A stretch of 52,657 nt of DNA from Nocardioides sp. (GCF_029937575.1 NZ_JAPYPS010000026.1:1-52657); one strand, 5' to 3'; shown: positions 7,617 to 16,362, counted from the first letter of the stretch. Notes: generated by a model not told the origin, from the letters alone. A program made the numbers and translations.

Positions 7617-8961
7617 GACCCCGAGTCACGCGAGTGACGCGGCGTTGCTGGCAGGGGTCCGCGACGGCGACGACGCCTGCGCTGCAGAGCTCAGGCAGCG
7701 GCACGGAGCGGCAGTGAGCCTGCTCGCCGACGACATCGGGGTGGGCTCGATCGCCGCCGCGTGGGACCGCCTTCTCGACGATGTCCGCGACGGCAGGAGC
7801 GTCCTCGCCCCGGTCCGCGTGCGCTGGCTCGCGGACAGCCTGGCGACGCCTGCAGCGGCGCTCGTCGAGGGTCGGGACGGCGACGCCGTCTGGACCGCCT
7901 TCGTGCACCAGTCGCCCGCCTGGCAGACCGCCCTGTGGCATGCCCTGGTGGAGCACGACGACGCCTCGACCGTGGCCACCCTCCTGGGGACCGACTCCGA
8001 CGATGCTCGTCGCAGCGTCACCTCGGCCGTCGTGGGTCTGCGCCGAGGAGTGGCGCTTCGTCACGAGGCCGGCGCGACAGCCGAGTGCGCGTGGCTCTCC
8101 GACGAGCTCCGTGGCGCCGACGAGGCAGCGCTGGGGTGGAAGGTGGTGCGCCACGCACGGGAGCACGGTCGCCACTGCGACGCCTGTCTGCCCATGATCC
8201 GAGCGGTCTTCCGCGTCGAGCACAGCTTGCGCGACATCCTGGCGGCCCGGGTCCTGGGCGCCCACGCCGCCGAGTACCTCCGCACCAGACCTGCGGCTCG
8301 GGCGCTCACCCTGGCTCCCCGTCATAGTGCAGGAGCGGCTCTGCTGGTACGCCGCGCCGGCCGCCCGGCGCTCGGGGCGCTGGCCAGCGGAGTGGCTGCT
8401 GCTGCGGTGATCAGTGCCTTCGTCGTCTCCACCCCGGACCTTGGCTCCGGCTCGACTCCCGACACCGCGGCACCCTCGCAGACCCAGGACTTGGCCGAGG
8501 AGCCGGGTGTGGTCGTCCCCGGAGGGGTCAAGCGGACCTTCGGCGCGCGCGAGGACGAGCGGATCTCCCTGGTGGCCGGCACCGACGACCCGGAGGCTGG
8601 CTCGGAAGTGGAGGCCAAGGGATCGCGCGACAACGCAGCGACCGACGGGGTCGCCACGCCCGTTGCGGCCCCAGCCCCCGAGACGGTCCCGGAAGCGGAC
8701 CCCGGGCCTGTCGAGCCGCCGGCGCCGGTCACGCCGCCGGTGGCGCAGCCGGACCCGGAGCCGACCGTGCCGTTGCCCGACCCCGGCACGTCCAACAACG
8801 CCCAGCCCGAACGAAACCCGGTTCTGGGCGTCGACGTCGAGGCGGACGAGGACACCGGCAGCATCGGCGTGACCGTCGACCTGCCGATGGCCGGCCTCCC
8901 CCCGATCGTCGTCGTGACGCCCCCGATCCTGCCCGGAAGTGCCGGGGGTCTGCTGCCGTGA
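7504..8961 (+). CDS. ECF-sigma-like protein fused to a zinc anti-sigma domain and membrane anchor
   Basis: A 485-residue protein, as annotated from ATG 7504. Residues 43-115 resemble a degenerate sigma-70 region 2 (ASDAALLAGVRDGDDACAAEL). Residues 135-185 resemble region 4 (ALWHALVEHDDASTVATLLG, then AVVGLRRG). Residues 195-230 hold C195 and an H-x3-C-x2-C zinc anti-sigma (ZAS) signature (H221, C225, C228). A single membrane helix (about 288-308) leads to a Pro/Ala/Glu-rich, presumably outside, tail of about 175 residues. The stop overlaps the sugar transferase start (GTGA), so the two are coupled. I infer a membrane-tethered transcription regulator sensing envelope state. The N-terminus is uncertain (see the short ORF at 7476). 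Confidence 0.65.
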   Translation: MNARQTPPECPQHCRSRRMRMRISPGPPDHRVHASTAETPSHASDAALLAGVRDGDDACAAELRQRHGAAVSLLADDIGVGSIAAAWDRLLDDVRDGRSVLAPVRVRWLADSLATPAAALVEGRDGDAVWTAFVHQSPAWQTALWHALVEHDDASTVATLLGTDSDDARRSVTSAVVGLRRGVALRHEAGATAECAWLSDELRGADEAALGWKVVRHAREHGRHCDACLPMIRAVFRVEHSLRDILAARVLGAHAAEYLRTRPAARALTLAPRHSAGAALLVRRAGRPALGALASGVAAAAVISAFVVSTPDLGSGSTPDTAAPSQTQDLAEEPGVVVPGGVKRTFGAREDERISLVAGTDDPEAGSEVEAKGSRDNAATDGVATPVAAPAPETVPEADPGPVEPPAPVTPPVAQPDPEPTVPLPDPGTSNNAQPERNPVLGVDVEADEDTGSIGVTVDLPMAGLPPIVVVTPPILPGSAGGLLP

Positions 8962-9605
8962 GCTTCACGACGCCCGCCAGCCACCTCGTCGTACGACGCC
9001 CGCTGCTCGGTGCTCTGCTCGTGATCCTCGAGCGTTCAGCGGCCCTGGTGGCGTTGGTCCTCCTGATCCCGGTGCTGGTCCTGCTCGTGATCACGGTGCG
9101 CCTGACGAGCCCGGGGCCGGCGATCTTCAGGCAGGTGCGGGTGGGCCAGTACGGGCGCCACTTCACGATCTACAAGTTCCGGACGATGACGGTGGGCGCC
9201 GACGCGGAGCTCGAGGACCTCGTGCGTGCCCAGCAACGTGAGATCGGGGCCTACGTCAAGCTGGACCGCGATCCTCGGATCACCCGTGTCGGTGCCTTCC
9301 TGAGGGCGTGCTCCCTCGACGAGCTGCCGCAGTTCTTCAACGTGCTGCGTGGTGACATGAGTCTGGTCGGGCCGCGTCCCCAGACCCCGGCCGAGTGCGA
9401 CACCTACGACGTCGCCACCTGGCGACGGCTCCTGGTCCGGCCCGGCATCACGGGCTTGTGGCAGGTCAGTGGCCGCAGCGACCTCGAGCCCGAGGATGCG
9501 CTCCAGCTCGACGTGACCTATGTCCAGCAGTGGTCTCCGTTGCTCGACGTGCGGGTGCTCCTGCGGACGGTCCTCGTCGTCGCTCGTCGCGAGGGTGCCC
9601 GCTGA
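8958..9605 (+). CDS. Polyprenyl-phosphate sugar-1-phosphate transferase (bacterial sugar transferase family)
   Basis: A 215-residue initiating transferase of the WbaP/WcaJ C-terminal type. It has one hydrophobic segment (about residues 17-47), then the family blocks KFRTM, a [21 protein letters not shown] core with the catalytic Asp-Glu pair, and [14 protein letters not shown]. It starts polysaccharide synthesis by transferring a sugar phosphate from a UDP-sugar to undecaprenyl or decaprenyl phosphate on the cytosolic face. This short form lacks the N-terminal multi-helix domain of WbaP. GTG 8958 overlaps the stop of the sigma/ZAS fusion gene, so its output is tied to that regulator. It marks the start of the polysaccharide region. 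Confidence 0.92.
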   Translation: MSFTTPASHLVVRRPLLGALLVILERSAALVALVLLIPVLVLLVITVRLTSPGPAIFRQVRVGQYGRHFTIYKFRTMTVGADAELEDLVRAQQREIGAYVKLDRDPRITRVGAFLRACSLDELPQFFNVLRGDMSLVGPRPQTPAECDTYDVATWRRLLVRPGITGLWQVSGRSDLEPEDALQLDVTYVQQWSPLLDVRVLLRTVLVVARREGAR

Positions 9606-9609
9606 GCGA

Positions 9610-9632
9610 CTGACCGGTCCCCGGTCGGTCAG
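9610..9632. terminator. Inverted repeat between convergent genes, possible bidirectional terminator
   Basis: CTGACCG (9610-9616) pairs with CGGTCAG (9626-9632); a nested GACCGG-TCC-CCGGTC alternative is possible. It begins 4 bp after the sugar transferase stop and overlaps the stop codon of the convergent TagF-like gene. There is no U-run, so any termination would be by the hairpin alone or Rho-assisted. Confidence 0.4.
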
Positions 9633-10783
9633 CCTCGTCCGTTGATGGACGTACGCACGTGCTGCCAGCTGGCCGCCGCCGGGTCGGAGGTCGACGTGTG
9701 CAGCAACGCGCGGCTCCGCGAGCGACGTTCGGCCCCGGACGTGGGGTGCTCGAGTGCGAGTGCGAGCTCTGCCAGGAGCTCGGCGCGGCTTCTGGTCACC
9801 GGGCCGGGGAACCACTCCTCGTGGGGCTCCAGCGCGAGGCCGCGATCGTCTCGGTAGCGATCGAGGTCGGGGCAGAAGGCCACGAGGGGTCGGTCGCACA
9901 GCACGAAGTCGACCCAGAGCGAGGAGTAGTCGGTGATGAAGCAGTCCGCCTCGGCGAGCAGCTCGTAGAAGGTGATGCCGAGGTCCTCCAGGTCGGTGTT
10001 CGCGGCGCTGCGCGCGAGCGGTGCGACCAGGCGCCCGGTCTTCTGGGACGCCGTGGGGTGGGCTCGGTACCACAGAGTGGCCCCGTGCCGGTCGAGGAGG
10101 TCGAGCAGCTCGGGGTCGTCGAGGGGCAACGTGTGCTCCAGGGCGTCCGGGTCGCCGTCGCTGCGGATCATCCCCGAGACCGACGTGCGGTACGTGGGTG
10201 CCCACACCACGATGCGTCGCGGCTGCTCCCCACGAACGAGGGCCCGCTGTCGACCGCCTGCGATCAGGAGCCGCTGGCGAGGGCTGCCCACGACGTGGAT
10301 CCGCTGCGGGTCCAGCGCGAACTCGGCACTGCGCACGCTGCGGGAGAGCGGGCTCGAGACCGGTACCCAGTCGAAGTAGCGAGGTGCCTCCCCCGCGAAG
10401 GTGCCGATCAGCTTGCCGAACTCACCGTGCCACAGACCCACCACCTCCTTGCTCCCTCCACGTGGTCGACAGCCGAACATGCCGTGGGTCGAGACCAGCA
10501 CCTGGGAGCGGAGGTAGGCCCACGTGCCGCGCGGCGAGCGTCGGGGCACCAGCCGGACGCCGTCCAGGCCCAGAGCGGCCATCCGGACAGCCGCCGAAGC
10601 GGGGTCCTCGGCGAGCACGACGACGTCGAGATCGTCGGGACGCGAGGCCAGGAGGGCAACGATCGAGTCGTCGAGGTCGGGGGAGGAGTGGATCGCGGCG
10701 TAGCTCCCAGCCGGGACCAGGGCGTCGAGGAACCCCACCGCGCGGTCGAGGATCCGCCGAGCGAGCGGTCGGGTGGTGGCCAT
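9629..10783 (-). CDS. CDP-glycerol glycerophosphotransferase (TagF)-like protein
   Basis: A 384-residue enzyme of the TagB/TagF family, which transfers polyol phosphate to a lipid-linked glycan, as in teichoic acid synthesis. The N-terminal half contains VGLWHGEFGKLIG, with the family's active-site WHG motif. The C-terminal half has YRAHPTA and the nucleotide-binding block ITDYSSLWVDFVLCDRPLVAF. It has no signal peptide; membrane association through an amphipathic surface is usual in the family. A GGAGG site precedes ATG 10783. The donor could be CDP-glycerol, CDP-ribitol or another CDP-polyol. It is divergent from the flippase-like gene. Confidence 0.85.
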   Translation of the reverse strand: MATTRPLARRILDRAVGFLDALVPAGSYAAIHSSPDLDDSIVALLASRPDDLDVVVLAEDPASAAVRMAALGLDGVRLVPRRSPRGTWAYLRSQVLVSTHGMFGCRPRGGSKEVVGLWHGEFGKLIGTFAGEAPRYFDWVPVSSPLSRSVRSAEFALDPQRIHVVGSPRQRLLIAGGRQRALVRGEQPRRIVVWAPTYRTSVSGMIRSDGDPDALEHTLPLDDPELLDLLDRHGATLWYRAHPTASQKTGRLVAPLARSAANTDLEDLGITFYELLAEADCFITDYSSLWVDFVLCDRPLVAFCPDLDRYRDDRGLALEPHEEWFPGPVTRSRAELLAELALALEHPTSGAERRSRSRALLHTSTSDPAAASWQHVRTSINGRG

Positions 10784-10841
10784 GAGCCTCCGTTCTTCTG
10801 GTCTGACAGGCGATGTGCGGCCCTGCGAGGCCGCCGAACGT

Positions 10842-10854
10842 TACCATCGGGCCC
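10842..10854 (+). promoter_or_regulatory. Leaderless promoter -10 for the flippase-like gene
   Basis: TACCAT (10842-10847), 7 nt, GTG 10855. This decides the start against the longer upstream ATG at 10813. Confidence 0.55.
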
Positions 10855-12057
10855 GTGACGTCGCCCCCCACTCCGACGCGTTCGGGCTCGCGCATCGGTC
10901 GCGGCCTCGGTGTCGTGCTCGTCCAAGCGCTCAACTCGGCCACCACCGTGGCGCAGATGGCGATGTTCGCCGTCGTGCTGCCGCGCGGGGACTTCGACGA
11001 CTACGCGGTCTGGATCACCAGCAACATGTTCCTCGTCGGCCTGGGCCAGGCGATCGGCACCGACCGGGTCATCATCGGACGGCGGACCGAGGCGGACGGC
11101 GTCCGCTCGGCCCAGGTCATCGCCCTGGCCGTGATGCTGGCGCAGCTCGGGGTCGCCGTGGCCCTCGACAACCCAGCGTTGATGGTCTGCTCGGTCGCCG
11201 TGTTCTGCTACACCACCTACGACTTCCAACGCTTCGTGCGGTGCTTCGACGAGGCGTCGCGCTTCCTGCGCTACGACCTGGCGGTTCTGGGGGCGCAGGT
11301 CGTGGTCACGGTCGGGGTCTGGGTCCTCGTCGGCGACTCCGCCTGGCTCGTGCTCGGCTGGTGGGTGGTGGGCGCCCCGGCGTGGCTCGTGCTCAGTGGT
11401 CGCGAGAGCGGCGGGGTCCGCGCCGGCCTGCAGGTCCTGCGGGCCGATCTGCGCGAGTGCCTCCCGCTGCTGGGCGACGCAGCCCTGGCGGGCGTGCCAC
11501 TCGTTGTCGCGCTGGCGCTGGTTCGTGCTCAGGGCGCCGAGGGTGACGCGTCGGCGGCTCGGATGGCGTTCACGATCCTGGGACCGATCACGGTCCTCGG
11601 CATCTCGGCGCGCCGGATGGTCTACCAGCGCACGGCCTCGGGACCGTTGAGCGCCGGCTTCGCGCTGAAGTGGGCCGTCGTGGTCGTCGTGACCTTCATC
11701 GGCTGTGCGGCCCTCCTCAGCCTCACCCGGACCCCTCTCTACCCATGGGCCTTTCCCGGGTTTCTCGGCCTGACGTGGTGGGCGATCCTGGGTTTCTCGA
11801 CCAACCACGCCGCCATGTTCTCGACCCTGCTGCCCGCGGCGAGCCTACGAGCCGAGCAGCGCTCGCTGCAGGTGGGGATCGCCCGCGTGCTGGCGACGTT
11901 GAGCGCTGCCGGGGTGGGCGTGTTCCTGCTGCCCTTCGACGCCGCCTCCGACGTCGCCTGGTGCGTGGCCGCCGGCTCGATCGCCTACGCCGGCTCGCTC
12001 TACGTCGCGCGCAGCCTCACCCCGCGCGTCGCCGTCGAGCCGGCCCCCGGACCCTAG
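10855..12057 (+). CDS. Polytopic membrane protein, probable polysaccharide flippase (Wzx-like)
   Basis: A 400-residue protein with about 10-12 hydrophobic segments, including VLVQALNSATTVAQMAMFAVVLP near the N-terminus, VVTVGVWVLVGDSAWLVLGWWVV mid-way and a C-terminal pair. The start of the first helices and overall helix arrangement resemble MATE/MVF-type Wzx lipid-linked oligosaccharide exporters, which typically have 400-500 residues. No single signature motif proves the assignment. Its setting among glycan transferases, sulfotransferase and polymerase supports a flippase. It could alternatively be another polysaccharide membrane protein. Its stop lies 2 nt from the convergent acyltransferase stop. 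Confidence 0.65.
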   Translation: MTSPPTPTRSGSRIGRGLGVVLVQALNSATTVAQMAMFAVVLPRGDFDDYAVWITSNMFLVGLGQAIGTDRVIIGRRTEADGVRSAQVIALAVMLAQLGVAVALDNPALMVCSVAVFCYTTYDFQRFVRCFDEASRFLRYDLAVLGAQVVVTVGVWVLVGDSAWLVLGWWVVGAPAWLVLSGRESGGVRAGLQVLRADLRECLPLLGDAALAGVPLVVALALVRAQGAEGDASAARMAFTILGPITVLGISARRMVYQRTASGPLSAGFALKWAVVVVVTFIGCAALLSLTRTPLYPWAFPGFLGLTWWAILGFSTNHAAMFSTLLPAASLRAEQRSLQVGIARVLATLSAAGVGVFLLPFDAASDVAWCVAAGSIAYAGSLYVARSLTPRVAVEPAPGP

Positions 12058-12059
12058 GG

Positions 12060-12926
12060 TCAGGCGCTCGAGGCCTCGTCCTCGGCGGCAGCGTCTGCTT
12101 CGACCGTTCCCCACCGCAGCGTGGGCTGGTGGTAGCCCTCGGGCCAGGCGAGGACGGCAGGCTCCTGCGCGGTGATCAGATGGCCGAGGAGCGCGTCCGG
12201 CGCCGCGAAGTCAGTCGGCTCGATCGGGTCGCTGAGCTCCAGCCACAGGGTGCCGTCGCTCTCGCACCGAGCGAAGAGCATCACGATCGGGCTGTTGGCA
12301 CCCATCGCCAGCCGCGCCGCACCCGAGGACCCGAGTCGCTCCCGGCCGAGGAAGGGCAGACGCGTCGTACCCGGCACGTCGGTGGCGATGCCGAGCACGT
12401 CGCCGCGCTGCAGCATGCCCACCATGGCCTTGGCGCCGACTCCGGCGTCCACCGGGTTCGCCCCGGTTGCACTGCCCGTGATGACGTGCTGGCGCAGGAA
12501 GGACGGCGCATCGGGCGCCAGCATGTCGGGTGACACGACGATCGAGAAGGGCGGAGCGACCTTGCAGACCGAAGCCGTCGCACCCTCGTAGTGACCGTGG
12601 TGCAGAAAGCTCAGCACGACACCGCGGCCCAGCGACCGGGCACGCTCCAGAGCAGCGACGTTCTCCACGGGCATGCTGGTGATCAGCTTCGGGTGGTAGC
12701 GCAGCTCCGAGCGCCAGACGTCGCGCTCGAGGTAGGCCTGGGTCGCGCGCTCGACGTCCTCGGGGCGTGCTGCCCCCAGGAGGAACTCCATCTCTCGGCG
12801 CGCGCGCGCAGCGGCGGTGGCCTTGCGCTGCTTGGCGCGGATCCTGGCCTTGACGACCAGTGGGACGAGCGCATCGGGGACAGCGCTGCGCATCCGCATG
12901 CTGGGCGTGGCGGTCTGAAGAGGCAT
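12060..12926 (-). CDS. LpxL/HtrB-like lysophospholipid or PIM-type acyltransferase
   Basis: A 288-residue protein. The family catalytic H-x4-E motif is at residues 109-114 (LHHGHYEGA, equivalent to HFGNWE in LpxL and in mycobacterial PatA). It is followed by an IVVSPD strand, a GIATDVPGT block and an AVLAWPEGYHQPTLRW ending. Such enzymes move an acyl chain from acyl-CoA or acyl-ACP onto a glycolipid at the inner membrane. No clear N-terminal membrane helix is visible. ATG 12926 has an AGGAG site 7 nt upstream. The acceptor is unknown; with its setting, acylation of a lipid-linked glycan is a reasonable inference. A G-rich stretch lies just upstream of its start. Confidence 0.75.
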   Translation of the reverse strand: MPLQTATPSMRMRSAVPDALVPLVVKARIRAKQRKATAAARARREMEFLLGAARPEDVERATQAYLERDVWRSELRYHPKLITSMPVENVAALERARSLGRGVVLSFLHHGHYEGATASVCKVAPPFSIVVSPDMLAPDAPSFLRQHVITGSATGANPVDAGVGAKAMVGMLQRGDVLGIATDVPGTTRLPFLGRERLGSSGAARLAMGANSPIVMLFARCESDGTLWLELSDPIEPTDFAAPDALLGHLITAQEPAVLAWPEGYHQPTLRWGTVEADAAAEDEASSA

Positions 12927-12937
12927 CGTGGGCTCCT

Positions 12938-12981
12938 GGGGGTGAGTCCGGCGGGGGGGGAGGGGGTGAGTCCAGTCGGGG
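12938..12981 (+). repeat. G-rich stretch with four G-tracts and a 9-bp direct repeat
   Basis: G-runs of 5, 8, 5 and 4 lie at 12938-12942, 12953-12960, 12962-12966 and 12978-12981. GGTGAGTCC occurs twice (12941-12949 and 12965-12973). The stretch is in the leader of the minus-strand acyltransferase. It could form a G-quadruplex on the plus strand or be a slippage-prone tract. Confidence 0.45.
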
Positions 12982-13048
12982 AGAGTGCGCACCGGGGTGG
13001 TGACGCCGGTGCCGCAGCGTAGCGTCCGCCCGTGCTGCGAGTGCTGAT

Positions 13049-14044
13049 TCAGGCCAGCTCACCGACGCGTCGTTCGACCGAGCCCCGCACCTCTGCGGTG
13101 ATCCGTCGTACGGCGTCCTCCTCGACCGGCTCCAGGACACGGTGCCAGTAGGCATTGGCCTGGGTGACGTTGCGGGCTCGGTCGTGGGTCTTGCTCGACG
13201 GCTCCGCGCTGCCCTCGTCGCGGTAGTCCCGGGCGATGGCGTCTCGGACCTGGGGCGAGAGCTCCAGGTCCAGGGCGTCGAAGAAGCCCGCGTAGGTCTC
13301 GAGAGGCTCGGCCAGCAGGCGCCGCGAGTTGGACCAGAGCACGGGAGCGGCGCCGGCCACGGGCGGGCCGTCGGAGCGGGGCAGGACGGTGTCGAGGTAG
13401 CCGTAGACCATCCGCCACAGCAGCGCCCCGATCATCGGCGGGTCCTTGACCCACGCCGCCCACTCGGGCTCCTGCACCAGGTAGGCGGCGCCCGGGGTCA
13501 GTCGCGAGAGGTGTGCGTGCACCCGGTCGAGGTCGAAGGTCCACCCCAGCCGCTTGAAGCTGGCCGCGGCGGCCTCGGGCGGTCGGACCGTCACCACCGA
13601 GCTGATCCCGCGGTAGGTGCTCAGGTAGGGCACCAGGAAGGAGGCGAAGGGGTCCTTCCAGATCACCGTGTCCACCCGAGGATCGAGGCGGATCTTCACC
13701 GCCGAGACCCGCGTCGTGTTGCCGGTGACCTGTTTGACGGCCTTCTTCCAGGCGGGGTCCTCGGGCCAGATACCGCGCCGCATCCGCAGGCTGACGCGGA
13801 AGACCTCACGAAGCTGGCGGTCCAGCTCGGGTCCCGGATCGCGACCCGTGCTCTGGGGGAAGACGAAGTAGTCGTGCACTGATCGCAACCCCGACTCGGG
13901 GTTCAGCGGTTCGTACAGCTTGGCTGCTCCAGAGGCATGGCTGAGCGCAGCTCCCACCCCGGTCGTCCCGGACCGGGGCATCCCCGTCACCAGGATCCAG
14001 CGTCGCCGACCGGGAGGCGTGACGGGGGCGACGGAGGAAGGCAT
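13049..14044 (-). CDS. Sulfotransferase-family protein
   Basis: A 331-residue protein. The 5'-phosphosulfate-binding loop is GMPRSGTTGVGAAL (residues 21-34), as in PAPS-dependent sulfotransferases, followed by KLYEPLNPE. A later VIWKDPFASFLVPYL and VVTVRPPEAAAASFKRLGW stretch matches the 3'-phosphate-binding region of this superfamily. It is cytosolic. The likely role is sulfation of a sugar or glycolipid precursor, inferred from the neighbouring glycan genes; no PAPS-synthesis genes are in the window. ATG 14044 has TACCCT 7 nt upstream, so the mRNA is probably leaderless. Confidence 0.8.
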   Translation of the reverse strand: MPSSVAPVTPPGRRRWILVTGMPRSGTTGVGAALSHASGAAKLYEPLNPESGLRSVHDYFVFPQSTGRDPGPELDRQLREVFRVSLRMRRGIWPEDPAWKKAVKQVTGNTTRVSAVKIRLDPRVDTVIWKDPFASFLVPYLSTYRGISSVVTVRPPEAAAASFKRLGWTFDLDRVHAHLSRLTPGAAYLVQEPEWAAWVKDPPMIGALLWRMVYGYLDTVLPRSDGPPVAGAAPVLWSNSRRLLAEPLETYAGFFDALDLELSPQVRDAIARDYRDEGSAEPSSKTHDRARNVTQANAYWHRVLEPVEEDAVRRITAEVRGSVERRVGELA

Positions 14045-14057
14045 GCGGCGGAGGGTA
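14045..14057 (-). promoter_or_regulatory. Leaderless promoter -10 for the sulfotransferase
   Basis: TACCCT (14057 to 14052, minus strand), 7 nt, ATG 14044. Confidence 0.5.
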
Positions 14058-14112
14058 CCGCCGCGCCGCCCTCGCCTCCCGCCGAATCGCGATATTGACG
14101 GTGCGAGGGACC

Positions 14113-14124
14113 TAGTCTGTGCTG
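14113..14124 (+). promoter_or_regulatory. Leaderless promoter -10 for the OafA-like gene
   Basis: TAGTCT (14113-14118), 6 nt, GTG 14125. This favours GTG 14125 over GTG 14119 as the start. A TTGACG at 14095-14100 is only 12 bp upstream of the -10, too close to be a normal -35. Confidence 0.5.
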
Positions 14125-16350
14125 GTGCTCCCGGAGGTGTCCCCCCAGTCCCATCCACCCCCGCCGACATCGTCGGCGCTCGCGCGCGGTCTCAGGTCCG
14201 ACGTGCAGGGCCTGCGTGCCCTGGCCGTGCTCCTGGTCATCGCCGACCATGTCCTCGGTGGACCGGTGGGCGGGTTCATCGGCGTCGACGTCTTCTTCGT
14301 CATCTCGGGGTTCCTGATCACGTCCCTGCTCGTCAGGGGACACGCACGCCACGGTCGGATGGACTACGCCGACTTCTACCGGCGACGGATCCGCCGGTTG
14401 GTGCCCGTGGCCGTGCTGGTGCTCGTGGTCACCGTCGTGGCCACCTACCTGCTCTACAGCCGCGCCCGGGGCGAGGACGTCCTCGTGGACGGCGCCTGGG
14501 CGCTCGGCTTCCTCGCCAACTGGCACTTCCTGGCCATCGACACCGACTACTTCCTCTCTGCCGGACCTGTGTCGCCGCTGCAGCACTATTGGTCCCTCTC
14601 GGTCGAGGAGCAGTTCTACGTCGCCTGGCCCGCACTGCTGGCGCTCGGGCTGTTGGTCGCCCGGCGGCGTGGTGCCGCCTGGGCACTCCCCGCGCTGGTG
14701 GGAGTCCTGTTCGCGGGGTCGCTGGGATATTCGGTTCTGCACTCGCAGGCCTCTCCCGTGGCGGCCTACTTCTCGACCCTGGACCGCGCGTGGGAGCTGC
14801 TCGCCGGCGCCGCGCTGGCGCTCGCAATCCCGCGCCTGAGCCGGATCGCAGACAGGTGGAGGCCAGTCCTGGGCTGGGGAGGCCTCGCGGCCATCGTGAC
14901 AGGGGCGTTCCTGATCGAGCCGGGCTCCGCGTTCCCGGCTCCCTGGGCGCTCTTGCCGGTGGCCGGCACGGCCGCGGTCATCGCGTCGGGGACCGGGTCG
15001 GACCGTGCGCGTGTGATGCCCCTGACCAACCCGGTGGCTGGGTACATCGGCGACATCTCCTACTCGCTGTATCTCTGGCACTTCCCGGTGGTCATCCTGC
15101 TGCCTGCCTACCTGCCCCAGCGCGGGGTCACGTTCGACGTGATCGCACTGCTGGTCATCGCGATCCTCTCGGTCACCACCTTCCACCTGGTCGAGCAGCC
15201 CGTGCGCTCGTCGCAGTGGCTCGAGCCGGCCTGGCGCAGGGAGACGATGACGTACTCCCCGGCCCGGCGCGCGAGCCTGGCCAACGGGTGGCTGGCCGTC
15301 GGCCTGCTCGTGACGGTCCCGCTCTCGGCTGCGGCACTGCGCGCGCCGAGCTCCGACGACGGCCAGCAGATCCTCGCGGCCCAGCCGGTCTCCGATCCCT
15401 CGCGCGAGAATGGCGCCGTCACAGGTGCCGAGAGGGACGGTCCCTCGACGGCTCCGGACGACTCGGATCCGTCGGAGTTCGAGCCGTCGACCGAACAGGT
15501 GGACTACCTGCAGCAACGCATCGAGCAGTCGCTCTCCCTGACCTCCTACCCCGAGCTCGACCCCTCGGTCGACGAGCTGGGCATCGAGACGTGGTACGAC
15601 GACATCCAGTCCGACGGGTGCCTCAGCGTGGCACCCTCCCGAGTCGCCGAGTGCCAGTTCGGACCCGCCAAGGCGCCCCGGACGGCCGTGGTGCTCGGCG
15701 ACTCCTTCGCGATCGCCTACATGCCGGCGATCCGTGAGGCCCTGGGCAAGGACTTTCTGATCCAGCAGCTCACCCTGCAGGAGTGTCCGGTGTGGGATGC
15801 CCCGACCAGCAAGACCAACGGGTCTCCCTACCCCGAGTGTGGTGAGTACCGCGCTTGGACCTGGGAGCAGGTTGCCGACAGGCAGCCCGACCTGCTGATT
15901 CTCGCGACATCCTTCAACGAGGTCGTCCTCCTGGAGTCCGGAGCCACGGGTCAGGAGGCTCTCGACGAGCTCAGCGAAGGCTACGAGCGCACGCTCGAGC
16001 AGGTGGTGCCCAGTGCGACGTACACCGTCGTGGTTCAGCCGCCCCCGGGGGCTCCCGACCTGCAGACCTGTGTCACGACGGTGGGCGAGCCGCAGGACTG
16101 CCTGGGGACGATCTCAGGTCCGTTCGCAGCCATCTCGGAGGCGGAGCGCACGGCGGCGCAGGATGCCGGCACGAGCTACATCGAGTCCGAGTCCTGGTTC
16201 TGTCGAGGTGACCGGTGTCCCGGCTTCGTCGGCACCACCCCGGTCTACGCCGAGGGCAATCACCTGACCGTGGCCTACGCGACCGAGCTGGGCCCGGTGC
16301 TGCGCGAGGCTCTCGACAACGCGGCCGAGGTGGCCCAGCGCACGAGATGA
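14125..16350 (+). CDS. OafA/YrhL-type O-acyltransferase with C-terminal SGNH domain
   Basis: A 741-residue two-domain protein. The first 370 or so residues form an acyltransferase-3 membrane domain with about 10-11 helices, opening with the conserved RALAVLLVIADHV (Arg and His of the active centre), FFVISGFLIT and SLSVEEQFY. A Ser/Asp-rich linker follows, then an outside SGNH domain with GDSFA (Ser527) and a C-terminal GNHLT (His713). Such fusions, like OafA and peptidoglycan OatA, carry acetyl groups across the membrane and attach them to surface glycans. The target is inferred to be the polysaccharide made by this region. It is divergent from the sulfotransferase and ends 12 bp from the convergent carboxylase gene. 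Confidence 0.9.
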   Translation: MLPEVSPQSHPPPPTSSALARGLRSDVQGLRALAVLLVIADHVLGGPVGGFIGVDVFFVISGFLITSLLVRGHARHGRMDYADFYRRRIRRLVPVAVLVLVVTVVATYLLYSRARGEDVLVDGAWALGFLANWHFLAIDTDYFLSAGPVSPLQHYWSLSVEEQFYVAWPALLALGLLVARRRGAAWALPALVGVLFAGSLGYSVLHSQASPVAAYFSTLDRAWELLAGAALALAIPRLSRIADRWRPVLGWGGLAAIVTGAFLIEPGSAFPAPWALLPVAGTAAVIASGTGSDRARVMPLTNPVAGYIGDISYSLYLWHFPVVILLPAYLPQRGVTFDVIALLVIAILSVTTFHLVEQPVRSSQWLEPAWRRETMTYSPARRASLANGWLAVGLLVTVPLSAAALRAPSSDDGQQILAAQPVSDPSRENGAVTGAERDGPSTAPDDSDPSEFEPSTEQVDYLQQRIEQSLSLTSYPELDPSVDELGIETWYDDIQSDGCLSVAPSRVAECQFGPAKAPRTAVVLGDSFAIAYMPAIREALGKDFLIQQLTLQECPVWDAPTSKTNGSPYPECGEYRAWTWEQVADRQPDLLILATSFNEVVLLESGATGQEALDELSEGYERTLEQVVPSATYTVVVQPPPGAPDLQTCVTTVGEPQDCLGTISGPFAAISEAERTAAQDAGTSYIESESWFCRGDRCPGFVGTTPVYAEGNHLTVAYATELGPVLREALDNAAEVAQRTR

Positions 16351-16362
16351 CCCGCGGTCGCC

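Noticed and set aside
9610..9632. Intrinsic terminator in the strict sense between sugar transferase and TagF-like genes
   Set aside because: A stem is present, but there is no U-run on either strand. It is kept only as a possible hairpin terminator with low confidence.
13920..15737. A 605-codon plus-strand frame overlapping sulfotransferase and OafA-like genes
   Set aside because: Arg/Ala/Gly-rich out-of-frame reading of the OafA-like gene; the true frame has membrane helices and catalytic motifs.
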